Below, in pieces: positions 41,930 through 54,600 of a stretch of DNA of 64,000 nt. The DNA is from Hemibagrus wyckioides (taxonomy: Eukaryota; Chordata; Actinopteri; Siluriformes; Bagridae), in NCBI RefSeq assembly GCF_019097595.1, contig NC_080722.1, positions 21,759,630-21,823,629 of the forward strand, read 5' to 3'. The notes beneath the pieces were generated by a model. That model did not search any database, had not been told where the DNA came from, and saw nothing but the letters and a program-made list of their open reading frames with translations. The first letter of the stretch is position 1. Every line of letters begins with the position of its first letter. Both the position numbers and the translations under genes were made by a program.

Positions 41930-43010
41930 TTATGAGCAGCAGGATACAGTGACTGTCAGGTTGTTTCCATCCCTAAAATATCAAAGATGATGGATCATAA
42001 GAACAAGGTCAAGCAGCAAACATTGAGGACAACAAAGCTACAGACCGGCAGAGGAGGAAAACTCCACTGAACAGATTGACCCTTCACTGACTGCCAACTA
42101 GTTCAAATGTCCCTCAACAATCAATGGATGGCATCAAGGCACCTAAAAAAAAAACAATGGCAAACAGCAGCCTGGGGTGAAGTGCATGGCAAGAACAGTT
42201 CAAATCAGGCCCCTAGGGGCAGAACTGAAGTTGTGCAAAGCTAGATTTAAAAAAAAAAAAAAAAAAGCCCTTCAAAGATTAAGAAGGAAAGATTCAGACT
42301 AAGGTTTTCAAAAGACCACAAAGACTGGAATCCAATTTGGAGTCTAATTATGAGCTTTGCTTATCACCTAGTTAGAGAGAAACCTGGAAAACCCTTCAAG
42401 CTACAGGTTCTTCCAACCACTGTAAATTTTGGTGGAGGATCTGTGATGACCTGGGGGTGCATCAGCAAAATAGGAATCAGGCAGATTTCTTTGTGAATGA
42501 CAAATGAATTTGGTTGTCCTGGTAGAAATCTTACTTCTGCTCTAACAATATTCCCCAACTCTGAGGATTGTTTTTTACAGAAAGACCATGTTACATGCCA
42601 CACAGCCAGGTCAATCAAGGTATGGACAGAGGACCAGGTCCTGGACCTGGTATTGGCCAGTCCAATCCCTAGACCTGAACTCCACTGAAAACTTCTTAAA
42701 TGTGAGAAAGAAGAAGATGGACAGTTGCAAGCAAACATTAGAAAAATGTTTTCTGAAAAACAAAAATGAATATGAACTTCTTTTCTTAAAAAACACTGCA
42801 TCTTTGTTATTTTGTCCAATTGTCATTTTCTGCAAATTAATTTTGTAAATGACTATATTTGTATTCGGAAAGTCTAAGAAATGTTATCAGTAGCTTATAG
42901 AATACCACAAAAATGTTAACTTTACTCAATCACAGACCTAGACATAGTAAATCCAGAGAAACCTATACTTTTGCAGTGGTCTCTTAAATCTCTTCCAGAG
43001 CTGTATATAC
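41930..43010 (+). mobile_element. Degenerate Tc1-like transposon
   Basis: Plus strand: TTTTGGTGGAGGATCTGTGATG (G-G-G-S-V-M-T region), then a catalytic-type stretch around 42573-42690 (KDHVTCHTARSIKVW; P-R-P-E-L-H) and an end reading TTTTGCAGTGGTCTCTTAAA ... CCAGAGCTGTATATA. Frames are broken in many places. It lies upstream of the family fragment at 43568-43700. Confidence 0.6.
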
Positions 43011-43327
43011 CCCTTATAATAACACATACTGTATTTAATATAGAACATCATGAGGTCCTGAAGCTCCGCTGTGTGGTGGAACAAAGAGGCCGACACATAC
43101 ATCTTCTGTGAACAAAAACCCTAAATCTCTAACTCTTTAAACATTGAAACTGCACATATGGAGAGACATCATTTTGTCACCTTCTAGTCATCTCTCTCTC
43201 CATTTGCAGAGTGTGGAACTCCACACTGCCCATTTCCTGTATTCTTGAGACCAGGCTAGATTTTCTCTTATTCCCAGCAGTGTCTGCTCAGAGAGGGGAA
43301 ATTCAAGATTTATGGGGGTAAGAGTAG

Positions 43328-43338
43328 TGTGTGTGTGC

Positions 43339-43374
<36 letters not shown>

Positions 43375-43391
43375 ATGTGTGTGTGTGTGTC
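43328..43391. repeat. GT microsatellite
   Basis: About 32 units with interruptions, downstream of pth3r. Confidence 0.95.
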
Positions 43392-43567
43392 CTTTTAAAG
43401 CTGCCTTTGATTTTCAGCATGTGTCTACAGAGTTAGTAAATCTCAGTGCTGGAAATCTCAGACCTTTTCTCAGAAGAAAACCTAATCCAGTCTGCAAGAT
43501 ACAAGACAGGGGCAAAACGTCAGTTTCCAACAGAACAATATCTCTAAGCATACTGTTAAAGGTACAC

Positions 43568-43700
43568 TAGAGTGGTTCAAAAGATCCTGAATGTGTTTAA
43601 ATGTCCCAGTTCTCAAACCTGTTGAGAATCTGAGGCAAGACTTTAAACATTATTATTCGCCAAAGGTCTGCATCCACTTTGACAGAAAATAGGATCCAGA
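43568..43700 (+). mobile_element. Tc1 transposase 3' fragment
   Basis: The stretch AAGATCCTGAATGTGTTTAA ... GTTGAGAATCTGAGGCAAGA corresponds to the [15 protein letters not shown] block of a fish Tc1 family, with changes that destroy the motif. Between the previous Tc1 relic and the end of pth3r. Confidence 0.5.
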
Positions 43701-44223
43701 AAACAGGATCCAAACCTAGACACATATTTAAGAACACTTAAGGTTGTATTTTTGTTTCTGCATATTTGTTTAATTAGCCTTTTTGTTACAATAAAAACTT
43801 ATTTTACACCTTCAGATGCTAGAAATATTCTGTAAAACAATGTGTAAATGCCAATTAATTCCATTTCATTTTCACTCCAAGATATTTTGGGGTGGTGTTC
43901 ATGGGGGTGGATAAATAAAGGCACAGTATTTACACAGACATGTAAATGTTTGGAATGTTTTCACAAGTCTACCCTATCTAGTTTTAGAGTTGCTAAATCA
44001 CAACAAAGCCTATCCCAGTTTCTTATTTTCAATGCAGTAGGATAGACTAATCTGCAAATAAATATCTATAATTATATAGATGCTTGTCATGTCAGTAGTT
44101 TTGATTAAAACTAAAAATAAAAAATACGATATACACATGGTGAACAAACATAATCGGTCACAAGAAAGACAGGAAGAACCAATAACAACACAGAAGTATT
44201 ACAAGAAGGTGGCACTCAGTTTT

Positions 44224-47200
44224 TCATAGAATTGTTTCCAGATCTTTCAGTGATTTCGAGCTGGAATGATCTTCAGCTATGAAGTATAGCGATGGATCTT
44301 TCTCTAATTCCTCCTCCACTACTCGGGGTTCTACAGTGTTTTGTCCATTCTGATCATACAGTGTCCCCATGACGTCGGCCCTTCGCAGCTCGGATTGCTG
44401 AACTATGGGTAACGTGGTTTCTGCAGTCTCACTGGGTATGTATCCTGGCAAGTTAGCAACAGGCGATTGCCCTTTGACACCTAAGGCCATACTCCGAGTC
44501 AGGATTGGCCCCTGAGCACCAAGGCAGATGCTCTGGGTGGTGGTATGTGATGTCATGCCACCGTAGTAACAGCTCCCGCCCCCAGTGCTGCTGACTACAC
44601 GTGCTTTTTGCTTGATGTCCAGAGCAAGGCTACGTCTTAGCCATGCCTTTTTCACTTCTGCCTGCACCTGTCATGAACACATACAGTTCCAACACTTTTT
44701 AAAAAATATACTCAAGTCCCAGCAGGCTACGGTCTACAAGCTAGCAACTAGAGAGAGAGGGATTCACAATTGCAGTGTTTACTCAATGGTAGTGAGAAAG
44801 CCATAGATTTATTTAATTGTTTAAAGTCAGAAACCAAACCAACTTAAGTAGCAAGCAATATCTTTCATGAACATTCTGATCAATAGGTCTAAAGTGACAC
44901 TGACTTAATTTAATGGACTTGTTAACCAGGAGATCTGCAAAAAATATATATATAGTTTGGAATATGGAATATAGTTCACATGGTCTAGTATTTCCTAGTA
45001 TTTTCTACTGGCACATTATTATTTTGCAAATTTTATTTTGTAATTTGTAGAAAGAAGTAAAATTATCTGCCAACAGAATAAAAAATTTGAAGGTCAAAAA
45101 CAATAAAATATACATAGGAGAGTGTTAATAACTGTAATAATAACTGTAATTTAAAAAAAAAAATCCTAAATGTATGTCTACACAAATATGGTTGTGTCAT
45201 TTACTTGATGAAAATCTGATATGGGAAGTGTTTTTGCATTTTATATCTGAATAAGCATGGTTATATGAATGAGAATAAATATGGTACAGTACTGAACATT
45301 TTAAGAACTGAAGTCAGCCTTTCCGTCCAAAACAACAAAACAAAAAATAGCTGACTTGAAGCAAATATTTCAGTATGTAAAAGGCTGCAAAAAAAAAAAC
45401 AAAAAAACAAAGTCTTGCTTGCACTTAAATTTTCGTTGTTATTTTTAATTAGAATAAAAAAAAAATCTGTAGTACCTCTCCATTACAGAAACAGTAGATG
45501 AAGGCCACAAAAAAGCCCTAAAAAAAAAAGGAAAAGAAAAGCATCATATCAAACATTTTTGAAGCCTGAATACAAAATCAATACATTTGCTTACATGCAG
45601 AAACTGATTCACACATGAGCGCATATTTGAATTTGCATTAATGTCCATATGTACTGAAACCCGATTATTGGATTTATCCACTACGTTTGACCTTAACTCA
45701 AGGTGTAAAAATCATTTATTCATTCATTTATTCAAAACAAATCATTTGTTTTGCATATTGAAGCAAAAAATAAAAATAAACACAGCTTTTTTGGAGAGTG
45801 CATTGTGAAGAATGTGGGGTCAGGTTTTTACCTGTAATGAATTGAAGAATATCTCGTAGTGCATCTGGATCTGCCAAAGCAGCCCAGTAACCTCCGTATA
45901 AGGAAGACCCATAAACACCATGTAGTGTACCCCGAAGAGCGGCATCAGCACAAGCGTCGACTTCAGCAGTTTCCTGTAGAACGGCATAATAACGTTGCGT
46001 ACTTTCACCTTGTACTGTAGTGTGTAGTATTTCTTACTTACCTTGTTTACCCTTTCACATGATTCATTTTTGCTTCCCTTCAACTTGTTTACTAGTTTGC
46101 ATGGATACTGTAGGTAATGTTTTCTTAACCTGTGTCTGAATATCCCTACTAGCCTACTAGATGAGAAAGGATGTAGATGAAAAGCAGAATGTCAAATAAG
46201 CAGTATGTCCGAAATCTCTGTATTCATGAAACAGCAGGTGAGAAGTTCCTGGGTGATCTGCTGCTTTCACTTTTCAGATTTTGCAGTACGAAAACAATGT
46301 ACGCTGTGCAATCCCATAAAGTAATGGGACTGGAACAGAAGAGTTGAGCCTAAGTGCCATAGGTGTTAAACATTATTCCTTGAGGTTAACCTGTACTTAT
46401 TTAACAACACCTGAGTAAATTGTTAACTTGTTAAAGGTTTAAACAAGAAGTAGGTATTAAATTGAATGCAGTAGGTGCTGACACATACTTTTGCATTGTG
46501 TATTATTTTGTGTAGGTCCTTTTATTTTTCCTTTATTGTCACTTGTTTATTGTTTTGCATTAGTAATTTGATCTTGGTTACTTTGACCTTGTGTACTGCT
46601 TTGCAGACATTTTTCTCACTTTCACTGTTTACTGTTTTCTGTTCATAAATTGTCTTGTTTATTATTTATTATTAGTTGTTGGTATTTTTAGTATTCATTT
46701 CTCACTTGGTTTAACGATTGTAGGCTAGTTAGTGGATTTTTTTTAACACATTAAACATTTAAAAGACCATATATAGAACATCAAATAATGTTGAAAATAA
46801 TGTAAGCAATAATTTGATAGCTACAGTGATAACAAGCTAATTACGTTTGTTGACGAAGCTAAATTTACATTAAATTTCCGTCTTTTTTTTTTTTTTTTTT
46901 CAGAAAGTCTTCAGAAATTATGATGTCACTTCCAGTAAGGCAACATAGTGGACATCTATGCTCCCTGGTGTTTGCAGTGCGTTGTGGGATTTTTTAGGGA
47001 GCAAATGTTCCAGTGTACTGGATTTTGTGACTAAGAGAGAGACAAACCAGAAAATGACCGACTCCCTAAGCAGTGCCCTGACTAGTGAACTAGGGAGCAG
47101 ATTGAAATGCACCACTCTTGGTCCATTAACCACATGTGAACTGGATGGGAAATTTATTTTTAAAGAGCATCTTTAAAGACTACATCAAACTGTCTGCATT

Positions 47201-48642
47201 GTGGTAATTCATGTTCAGTGTATGTTTATAGAAGGACCATGTTTGACCTGTACTGCTGCCTCGGATCCAGTTTCCCTGTGTTAGTCTCCCACAGCTTCGA
47301 AGCCAAAACCCTGATGATGTTGAGGAAAAGAAAGAAGTTGACCTAGAGAGTAAGAGATTAAATAAAATATAGTAAGAATTATGATATTGAATTGGGACAG
47401 CTTCTAAAACCAAGCAGAATGTTAACTGAATAAGCAGCAGCGGTTTGCTTACCGCAATGGCTGCGAGGATTGGAACTTGAAAAATCCATTTCACATTTCC
47501 TGCACTGATATCCCAACATCTGAAAGACCAACACTGATGTCAATTTATGCAATCTCTATAAAAAAAATTAACTCTATTCCACATCATGACCTAGAATTTT
47601 GATTACAATTGCTACTTTTCTTATATAAGGGTGTGTCCTCAACACAGTGCCCTCACTGAAAACATTAATATATTAATGAATACACATTGAGCTGCATATC
47701 CAGAGCTTATGAGCTGTTACTATATAGACAATTTCTTCGTCTCTGGAACTTGGAACTTACTGTGTATCAGCCAGTGAAGCTCGAACACTGACCCAAATTG
47801 AGACAAACACAGCGGGAACACCTGCAGCAAAGACAAAGCAAAAAAACCGATTACCTTCTGCTCGGTGCATGATGAATATTTATGACCAAAATATAACCAG
47901 CCATTTTCATGTCTGGATATGTTTATGCATGTTTTACGAACTCAAGCATTTTAAGTAAATGCGAAATTCATGTGAATGACAACAGTAACTTTAAGAACTG
48001 TAAAGAAATGCAAGATTTTCCCCTGTATTGTAGATCTTAGCACATAAAACCAATTTAAAAAAAAAAAAAAAAACAAGTGGGTGGCTCACCCCAACCGATG
48101 ATGGTCAGAGCCCACAGGTAATTTTTATCAGACAAGAAAGCCATGAAGATGAGACTATGCAGGTACAGGCCCTCCACAAGGATCCAGTAGTGATTGGTAG
48201 CCAGGAAATAATGGAAAAAGGTCACAGCCACTTTACAGCCCACCTGACCCCCAGCCATACAAGCCAAAAAAAAAATTAGTTAAAAAAAAATTAGAGAATC
48301 TTTAGAATAGAGAAAAACAAATTAGCAAATGCTATAAGATTTTTGTGGCGACAACACAAATTCGTACATATTTTGCAAAGATGTCTACTTTAGCAAATGT
48401 ATCTATGTAAAAGTAATTTTTAATACTGTTTCATTTTTCTGCCATCTTTTTGCAAGGCTAAATTGTGTTACTTTTAGCATTTTGAAGCGGCAACTCCTGT
48501 ATTCTCTAGTATTTTACATATGTGAAATGTAATGCAAAACATTTAGTGTTTTGCATGAATACTTTTGTTACTGCTTAATTGCATATAGATCAGTTTTTTA
48601 TAACTTTATATGCCTTTGGGTCAGTTACTTACTGTTATTTAT

Positions 48643-48681
<39 letters not shown>

Positions 48682-51600
48682 CATCTGAGCCTGGTTTCCC
48701 ACTTCTCCATACTCTGCTTCAGTGTCATCCTCTGAGTAGAGCACAGCATCCTTCACGAAGATGCTGACTGCTCGGCATATGAAGGAGGTGAACAGGTGGG
48801 TGTGGATGTAGTTACGGGTGCAGTGTAAACGTCTACAACAAAAATGTGTTTCATAAGTGCACATCTTGCTGGTGCTCCAGTATGTTCTGTAGAATGAGCT
48901 GCTGCTTACGGCCGTAAGGTAAACATAATCCTGAATTTTCACCCACAGGGGAAATACTGTATACGTCTTGGTGAAATGTAACCAACTTATTACTTTTTAT
49001 TCCACCTCAAATATGATTTTGCCTGGATATTTTTGTTATATTTTATTTAAATAAATATTGCTTAAATATTGGCTTATTTATATAAATGGGAAATTCAATT
49101 GAACCTTTGCATTGTTTATCATCTTTCGTTACTTCACCTGTTTGGTGTGAGTCATTTGTGTTTTTTACCTTCTGTTCTGTTTCTTGTGTCAGTTTTGTGA
49201 CATCAGTTTTGTTTATGTTGTTTACTATGTCTAATGTGGAATTTTTGCTATTTTGCCTAATTTATTGTTTGGTGTTAATATAATTTCATCCGCATTTCTT
49301 ATTAGAAGTCTGTCATTCTTGTTATTTCAGCTTTTTTTATCATTTGATGTGGGTCATTTTTGCTATTTCAGCCTTGGTTTATCTTTCTAAAGGGTTGGTT
49401 TATCATCAGACATGGTCATTTTTGTTATTTCCACCTCATATCTCATTTGATGTTGGTCATTCTTGTTATTTCTGCCTTGTATATCATTTTTCTTATGTCA
49501 TTCTTATTATTTTAACCTAATTTAGAATTTGAAAGCCATTCTTGTTTTTTTCAGACTCATTTCTCATATGACAGTCATTCTGCTTTGTTTATCGTTTGGC
49601 ATGGGTCAGTTTTTACTAATTTTCCTTCATTATTTAGCTATGAGAAACTACGTTTACGTTAGCGTTGCTTGTTGTTTGATGTTTTTTAACTTTCGGCTCA
49701 TTTATGCTGTTTATTGTTGACTGTATGTAATTTCTGTTTATGTGTCGTAGCACTGTCTCATCTCACCTAGTTACATGCCAGTTTTGCACACTGTTCTCTT
49801 AATGTTAAATAGCTAGAACCTTCCATGAAGCTAAAAAAAGAAAAGAAAAAAGTTGTCGTCTCAAAGCCTTTAATTTCTCTCACATTTTGCAGCTGTATTT
49901 TCTGGCTTTATGCTAAGGCTTCGCATGATGATAGATTCAAATGGCACTTAGTGAGTGCATTTCCTCCTGTTTTTTCGTGAGATGAAATGTGGTAAAAGAG
50001 AAAACTTGTCAAGTGAGGGAAAAATCCTTATGTGCTAAACTTACTTGAAGTAGCAGAGGATGAAGACGGCCACCAGTAACGAGGTTAGAGAGATGGAGTA
50101 ACCTGTAGTGTACATCACGTGAAGCCGCCTGAACACCTCCTGACGATGAACAATACAATACAAATACAAAATACAATTTCAGACAATGTTAAATCATATT
50201 AAGACTGTTAACTTTTTTTGCATGACTTTTAATTGATTTGTTTGTAGAAGGGAGCTTAGAATTGTTGTTTTGTGTTTTGAATTTTCAACTCAAATGATAT
50301 TCTTCAAGATAGACAGTATGTAACATTCTGGGCATTGTTATATCCATATTAAACCACAACTGTTGAGTTCTGTATTCTGATTTTAATGAACGTTATATAA
50401 CAGCAGCTCTGACAATAGTGAAGCTGTTTCCAATGTAAACAACTTATTTACGAAGACTCATAGAGTGGATGCTCTACTTAAACTTTGCATACGATCAACT
50501 CCAGATTTATAAGCTTACTTACAATCCAGATTTACAAGATATGCATTCAATTTCTCTCATATGTAGAGAGTTTTAGTTAATAATTAATTACACAAAAATC
50601 ATTTCCTTCATAAACTTACATTTAAGTCATTTTACCAAAACTGGCAATAATTCTAGAGCTGTATATACACTATATAGCCAAAAGTTTTGGGACAGCCCTC
50701 CAAATTATTGAATTCAGGTGTTCCAATCACTTCCATGGCCACAGGTGTATAAAATCAAGCATCTAGGCATGCAGACTGCTTCTACAAACATTTGTGAAAG
50801 AATGGGTCGAATTCAAGCGTGGTACCGTGATATGTTGCCATCTGTGCAATAAATCCATTCATGAAATTTCCTCACTACTAAATATGTTGTTTTTCAGGGG
50901 ATGGGCTTGGCCCCTTCCAGTGAAAGGAACTCTTAATGCTTCAGCATATGAAGACATTTCATGCTCCCAACTTTGTGGGAATGGTTTGGGGATGACCCCT
51001 TCCTGTTCCAACATGACTGCACACCAGTGCACAAAGCAAGGTACATAAAGACTTGGATGAGCGAGATTGGTGTGGAGGAACTTCACAGAATCCTGACCTC
51101 AACCTGACAGAACACCTTTGGGATGAATTAGAGAGGAGACTGCGAGCCAGGCCTTCTTGTCCAACATCAGTGCCTGACCTCACAAATGTGGGAATGGTCA
51201 AAAAGTCACATAAGCACATTTCTAAACCTTGTGGAAAGCCTTCCCAAAAGAGTTGAAGCTGCTATAGCCAAAGGGGGGGGGGCAACATAGTGTAGTTTTG
51301 TGTATTGTCTGGACCTCAGAAATAACCTAAATAGCACACACACACACAAATATATATAAACACAGACCTCCTCTTGCCTGCCATGGTTAGACTGCAGCTT
51401 TGTTGTGCACTCAGTGTAATCAGCCCAGGTGCGGTTGATGGTGGGAACCTGCTCCCAGTTTCCCAGAGCATCACAGTTACGATATGCATGACCTGAACAA
51501 ATCATCGTTTTTGTTTAAAAAATGACTTTAAATAATAAATAAATAATTTTAATAATAAATCATTTTAAATAAATAAACAATCTGAAATGTGACATAGTTT

Positions 51601-54600
51601 CGAATATAAAATTGTGTTGTTTTCACCTGCCAAGCAGATAATTTAACAAATGCAGTAAGGATCAAAACAGTCAGTCTGACTAAAACCCTTCCTAGCTACT
51701 TGTGCTTTACACTTTTTTGAAGGAAAAAGCAAGACAAGCTGCATATAGAGTAGGTAAAGAATTTAGTGGCAGAAATGTTATGATAGTGGACAGAACTTTT
51801 AACATATATTGTGGAATAATGCCTCATATCCCAACTGAAAAAAAGGCTGGAATAATGGACTTAATTACAGATAAAGAAAAAAACAGCTGGAGAGTTAGTG
51901 GAGCTTAACAAATTAAATGTTTGTCTAAAATGAAGAACAAGAAGAAAACGAAAAAAAAAAGGATAAAAATCTTATTCAAGCCATGAAACTTAATAAAATT
52001 GAGAACTAAATACACAAAAATTTTAAATGGTTAGTAGAGGATGATGGATTCAATAATAAATTCTAAAATGTACATTTACAAATAATTTTACAACTACAAT
52101 TTCAACTAATGCTAAAGTAATAACTATTTAGAGCAAAAATTGGGCTGCCATAGACATTCTGACCGGACAAAGAAGAACAAGAACAAAGACTGTGTACGCA
52201 CCTTCATTGCTTGGCCCCCTAATAATAATTAATTTGCTTAGTACTAAAGTTTTCACTGTAGGTTATGATATCTCTAACTTACAGTTCAATTACTCAGCAA
52301 GAAATCTTAACAAGCCCCAAAATTTACTATTTTTACTCTTACTATGGATTATTGTTGTTATTATTAAACCTATGATGCTACCACCACCACATCACCCCAG
52401 ATACTTAGCTAGTAATAACTTTACACATCAATGCACAATATTTATTTGGACGTCGTAGCAATACAGTCATGTCAGCGTTACTGAGTGTTTTCTGATTTGT
52501 AAGATATACAGACCTCTGTGGTCGAAATCATAAACATATTCGGGGCAAGGCACAGCTACAAGCTGATTGCGCTTCCCTTTCGGCCAGCAGGTGATTCCAT
52601 CCCACTGTGGCATGCAGTGACCTTCTGGAGAAGAAAGAACTCAGATAAGTTAAGAATATGATTGCTTTTATGTATTCTTTGTACTTTAATACATAAGAAT
52701 TTTTTAGATACATCTAGCACATCCTGAAATGTTATATTCCTTTTATAACATATTAAGCTACCAAGATTACACTCTTTTTTGAAATGAAAAATATGACATT
52801 TAATATTTTTTTGTCTATTTTTAGTTACATTTATTGCTGGGTCCATGGAGATTAAAAAAACTGCAGCTCTGACAGTAATTGAGATGCAAAGCACAGGTTT
52901 ATATTAATGCTCTCCTTCTAATACGTTATCGTTTCAGCTTGTGTTATGGACAAAGTCCAAAGTATAAACTCGTCCATCCTAAAAATGTCAGAAAAGTTAA
53001 AGCTCTACCTCTAAATGTTGCAAAGTGGTGACACTGGAGACTTTTTCCATAAATTTTTAATAAACATCTCCTCCCAGAAAACATTTACATGTTTCTGAAA
53101 TGCAGTGTATGTGATGCGTCAGCCGACCAAGTTCCTCTAAATGAATTATTAGTTAAAAATTAACATGAATAGAAACCAGTGATTTGCAATTGCACTACTG
53201 TCAGAGCTGCTGTGACAGAAAATGAATCAGCACCAGTCAGAATCCAGAATTTAGCAGCACTCAAGTAATGAAACCGCACAACAACAACAACAACAACAAC
53301 AGCGCCAGAGCGATTACATCAGCAGCTCTCAGTGGGAATAATGCGATGAGACTGAATGCACATTCATATTGCAGAAAATCAAAACAGAAATAAATCAGAT
53401 CAGATGTAAGCGACCGAACCTGAGACTCTTTATCGTTTCATTTACTCGATTTATGGATGTTGCTGTGTACAGGAAATTGGATCAGAGGAGCTTTAGAAAA
53501 AGACAGGTGCTAAGTCAGTGCGTTTACGATGCCTAAATTAATTTCACTGATGAATGAAAGCACCATGGAGCAAAAGGAAAGTGCTTTTTTTTTAGACTAA
53601 GCTCTTATGACAGCTCCGGGAAATGAATAGGAATAAACTGTGGAATGTTGAAGGGTCTGTATTTTACTTGCGTTTTATTAAACTGTGGGTTTGACCCGTT
53701 ATTTTATTTTTTTCCTGAATATTATGAGTGCACACCATTCACACCTAAAATTTAGTTGTCAACTAAATTTGACAACTTCTTGTCATTTGGCATTTAATTG
53801 TCCATGCTGGTTTTGGATTTGAACACATTTCTTGCCGATATATACAATAGCATTTGCAATGATATAGAGAACATATAATTGTTACAGATCTCATCCAATC
53901 AGTATTTTCTGAACCTACTTGAAGTCAATGTTGTCTAGGTATTATTTTTTTTAATAGACGTATACTAATAAAAGTAAAATCCAGACCATCAATTTGTGTA
54001 TTTGTACTAATTAAACTAATCATTAGTATAATTAATGCCTTTTGTGTATGTAAGTGTGTGTATCATAATGTGGAAGGATTCTGAATGAAGGGTTGAGAGC
54101 TTCTGTAACTGTCTCACTTCTAGTATTTAAACTCTCTGGCTGTCATGGTGGGTGGGATGACTGGAATTATACTAAGTGTGTGTGTGTGTGTGTGTGTACT
54201 CTCATCTCTACAGCCGTAAAAATTGGAATTCTGCTCATAGTTTGTGGCCTAAATTTGCGACAAATAATGTTTTACTGAATTTCATCTACAACATACCTCG
54301 TACTGTGCTCAGCTGGGTTCGGATGCTTCTCTCACACCTTGTCCTTGCACGAATCAGAAGGAAGATTTGCTCATCGCGCGTAATGACGTCGTCAGAGTCG
54401 ATCTGTTAAAGGAGTTCATAAAAAGTCAGAATGAGTTACTCACCCGGCATCTCATTAAGTCCTTGCTTCTAGATACATTTTCACCAAACTCTTAAACTAT
54501 TAAGTTTAATGCAGAAATGTAAATGCTTTTTTGATTTTAATTTAAAACATTTAAAGCATGATAAAAGTATATCTGATGCACACATAATAATGATTTCATA

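Noticed and set aside
42364..42819. 151-codon minus-strand open frame
   Set aside because: It is antisense to a degenerate plus-strand Tc1 transposase.
44585..44806. Plus-strand open frame over pth3r exon 13
   Set aside because: It is the antisense shadow of the receptor tail.
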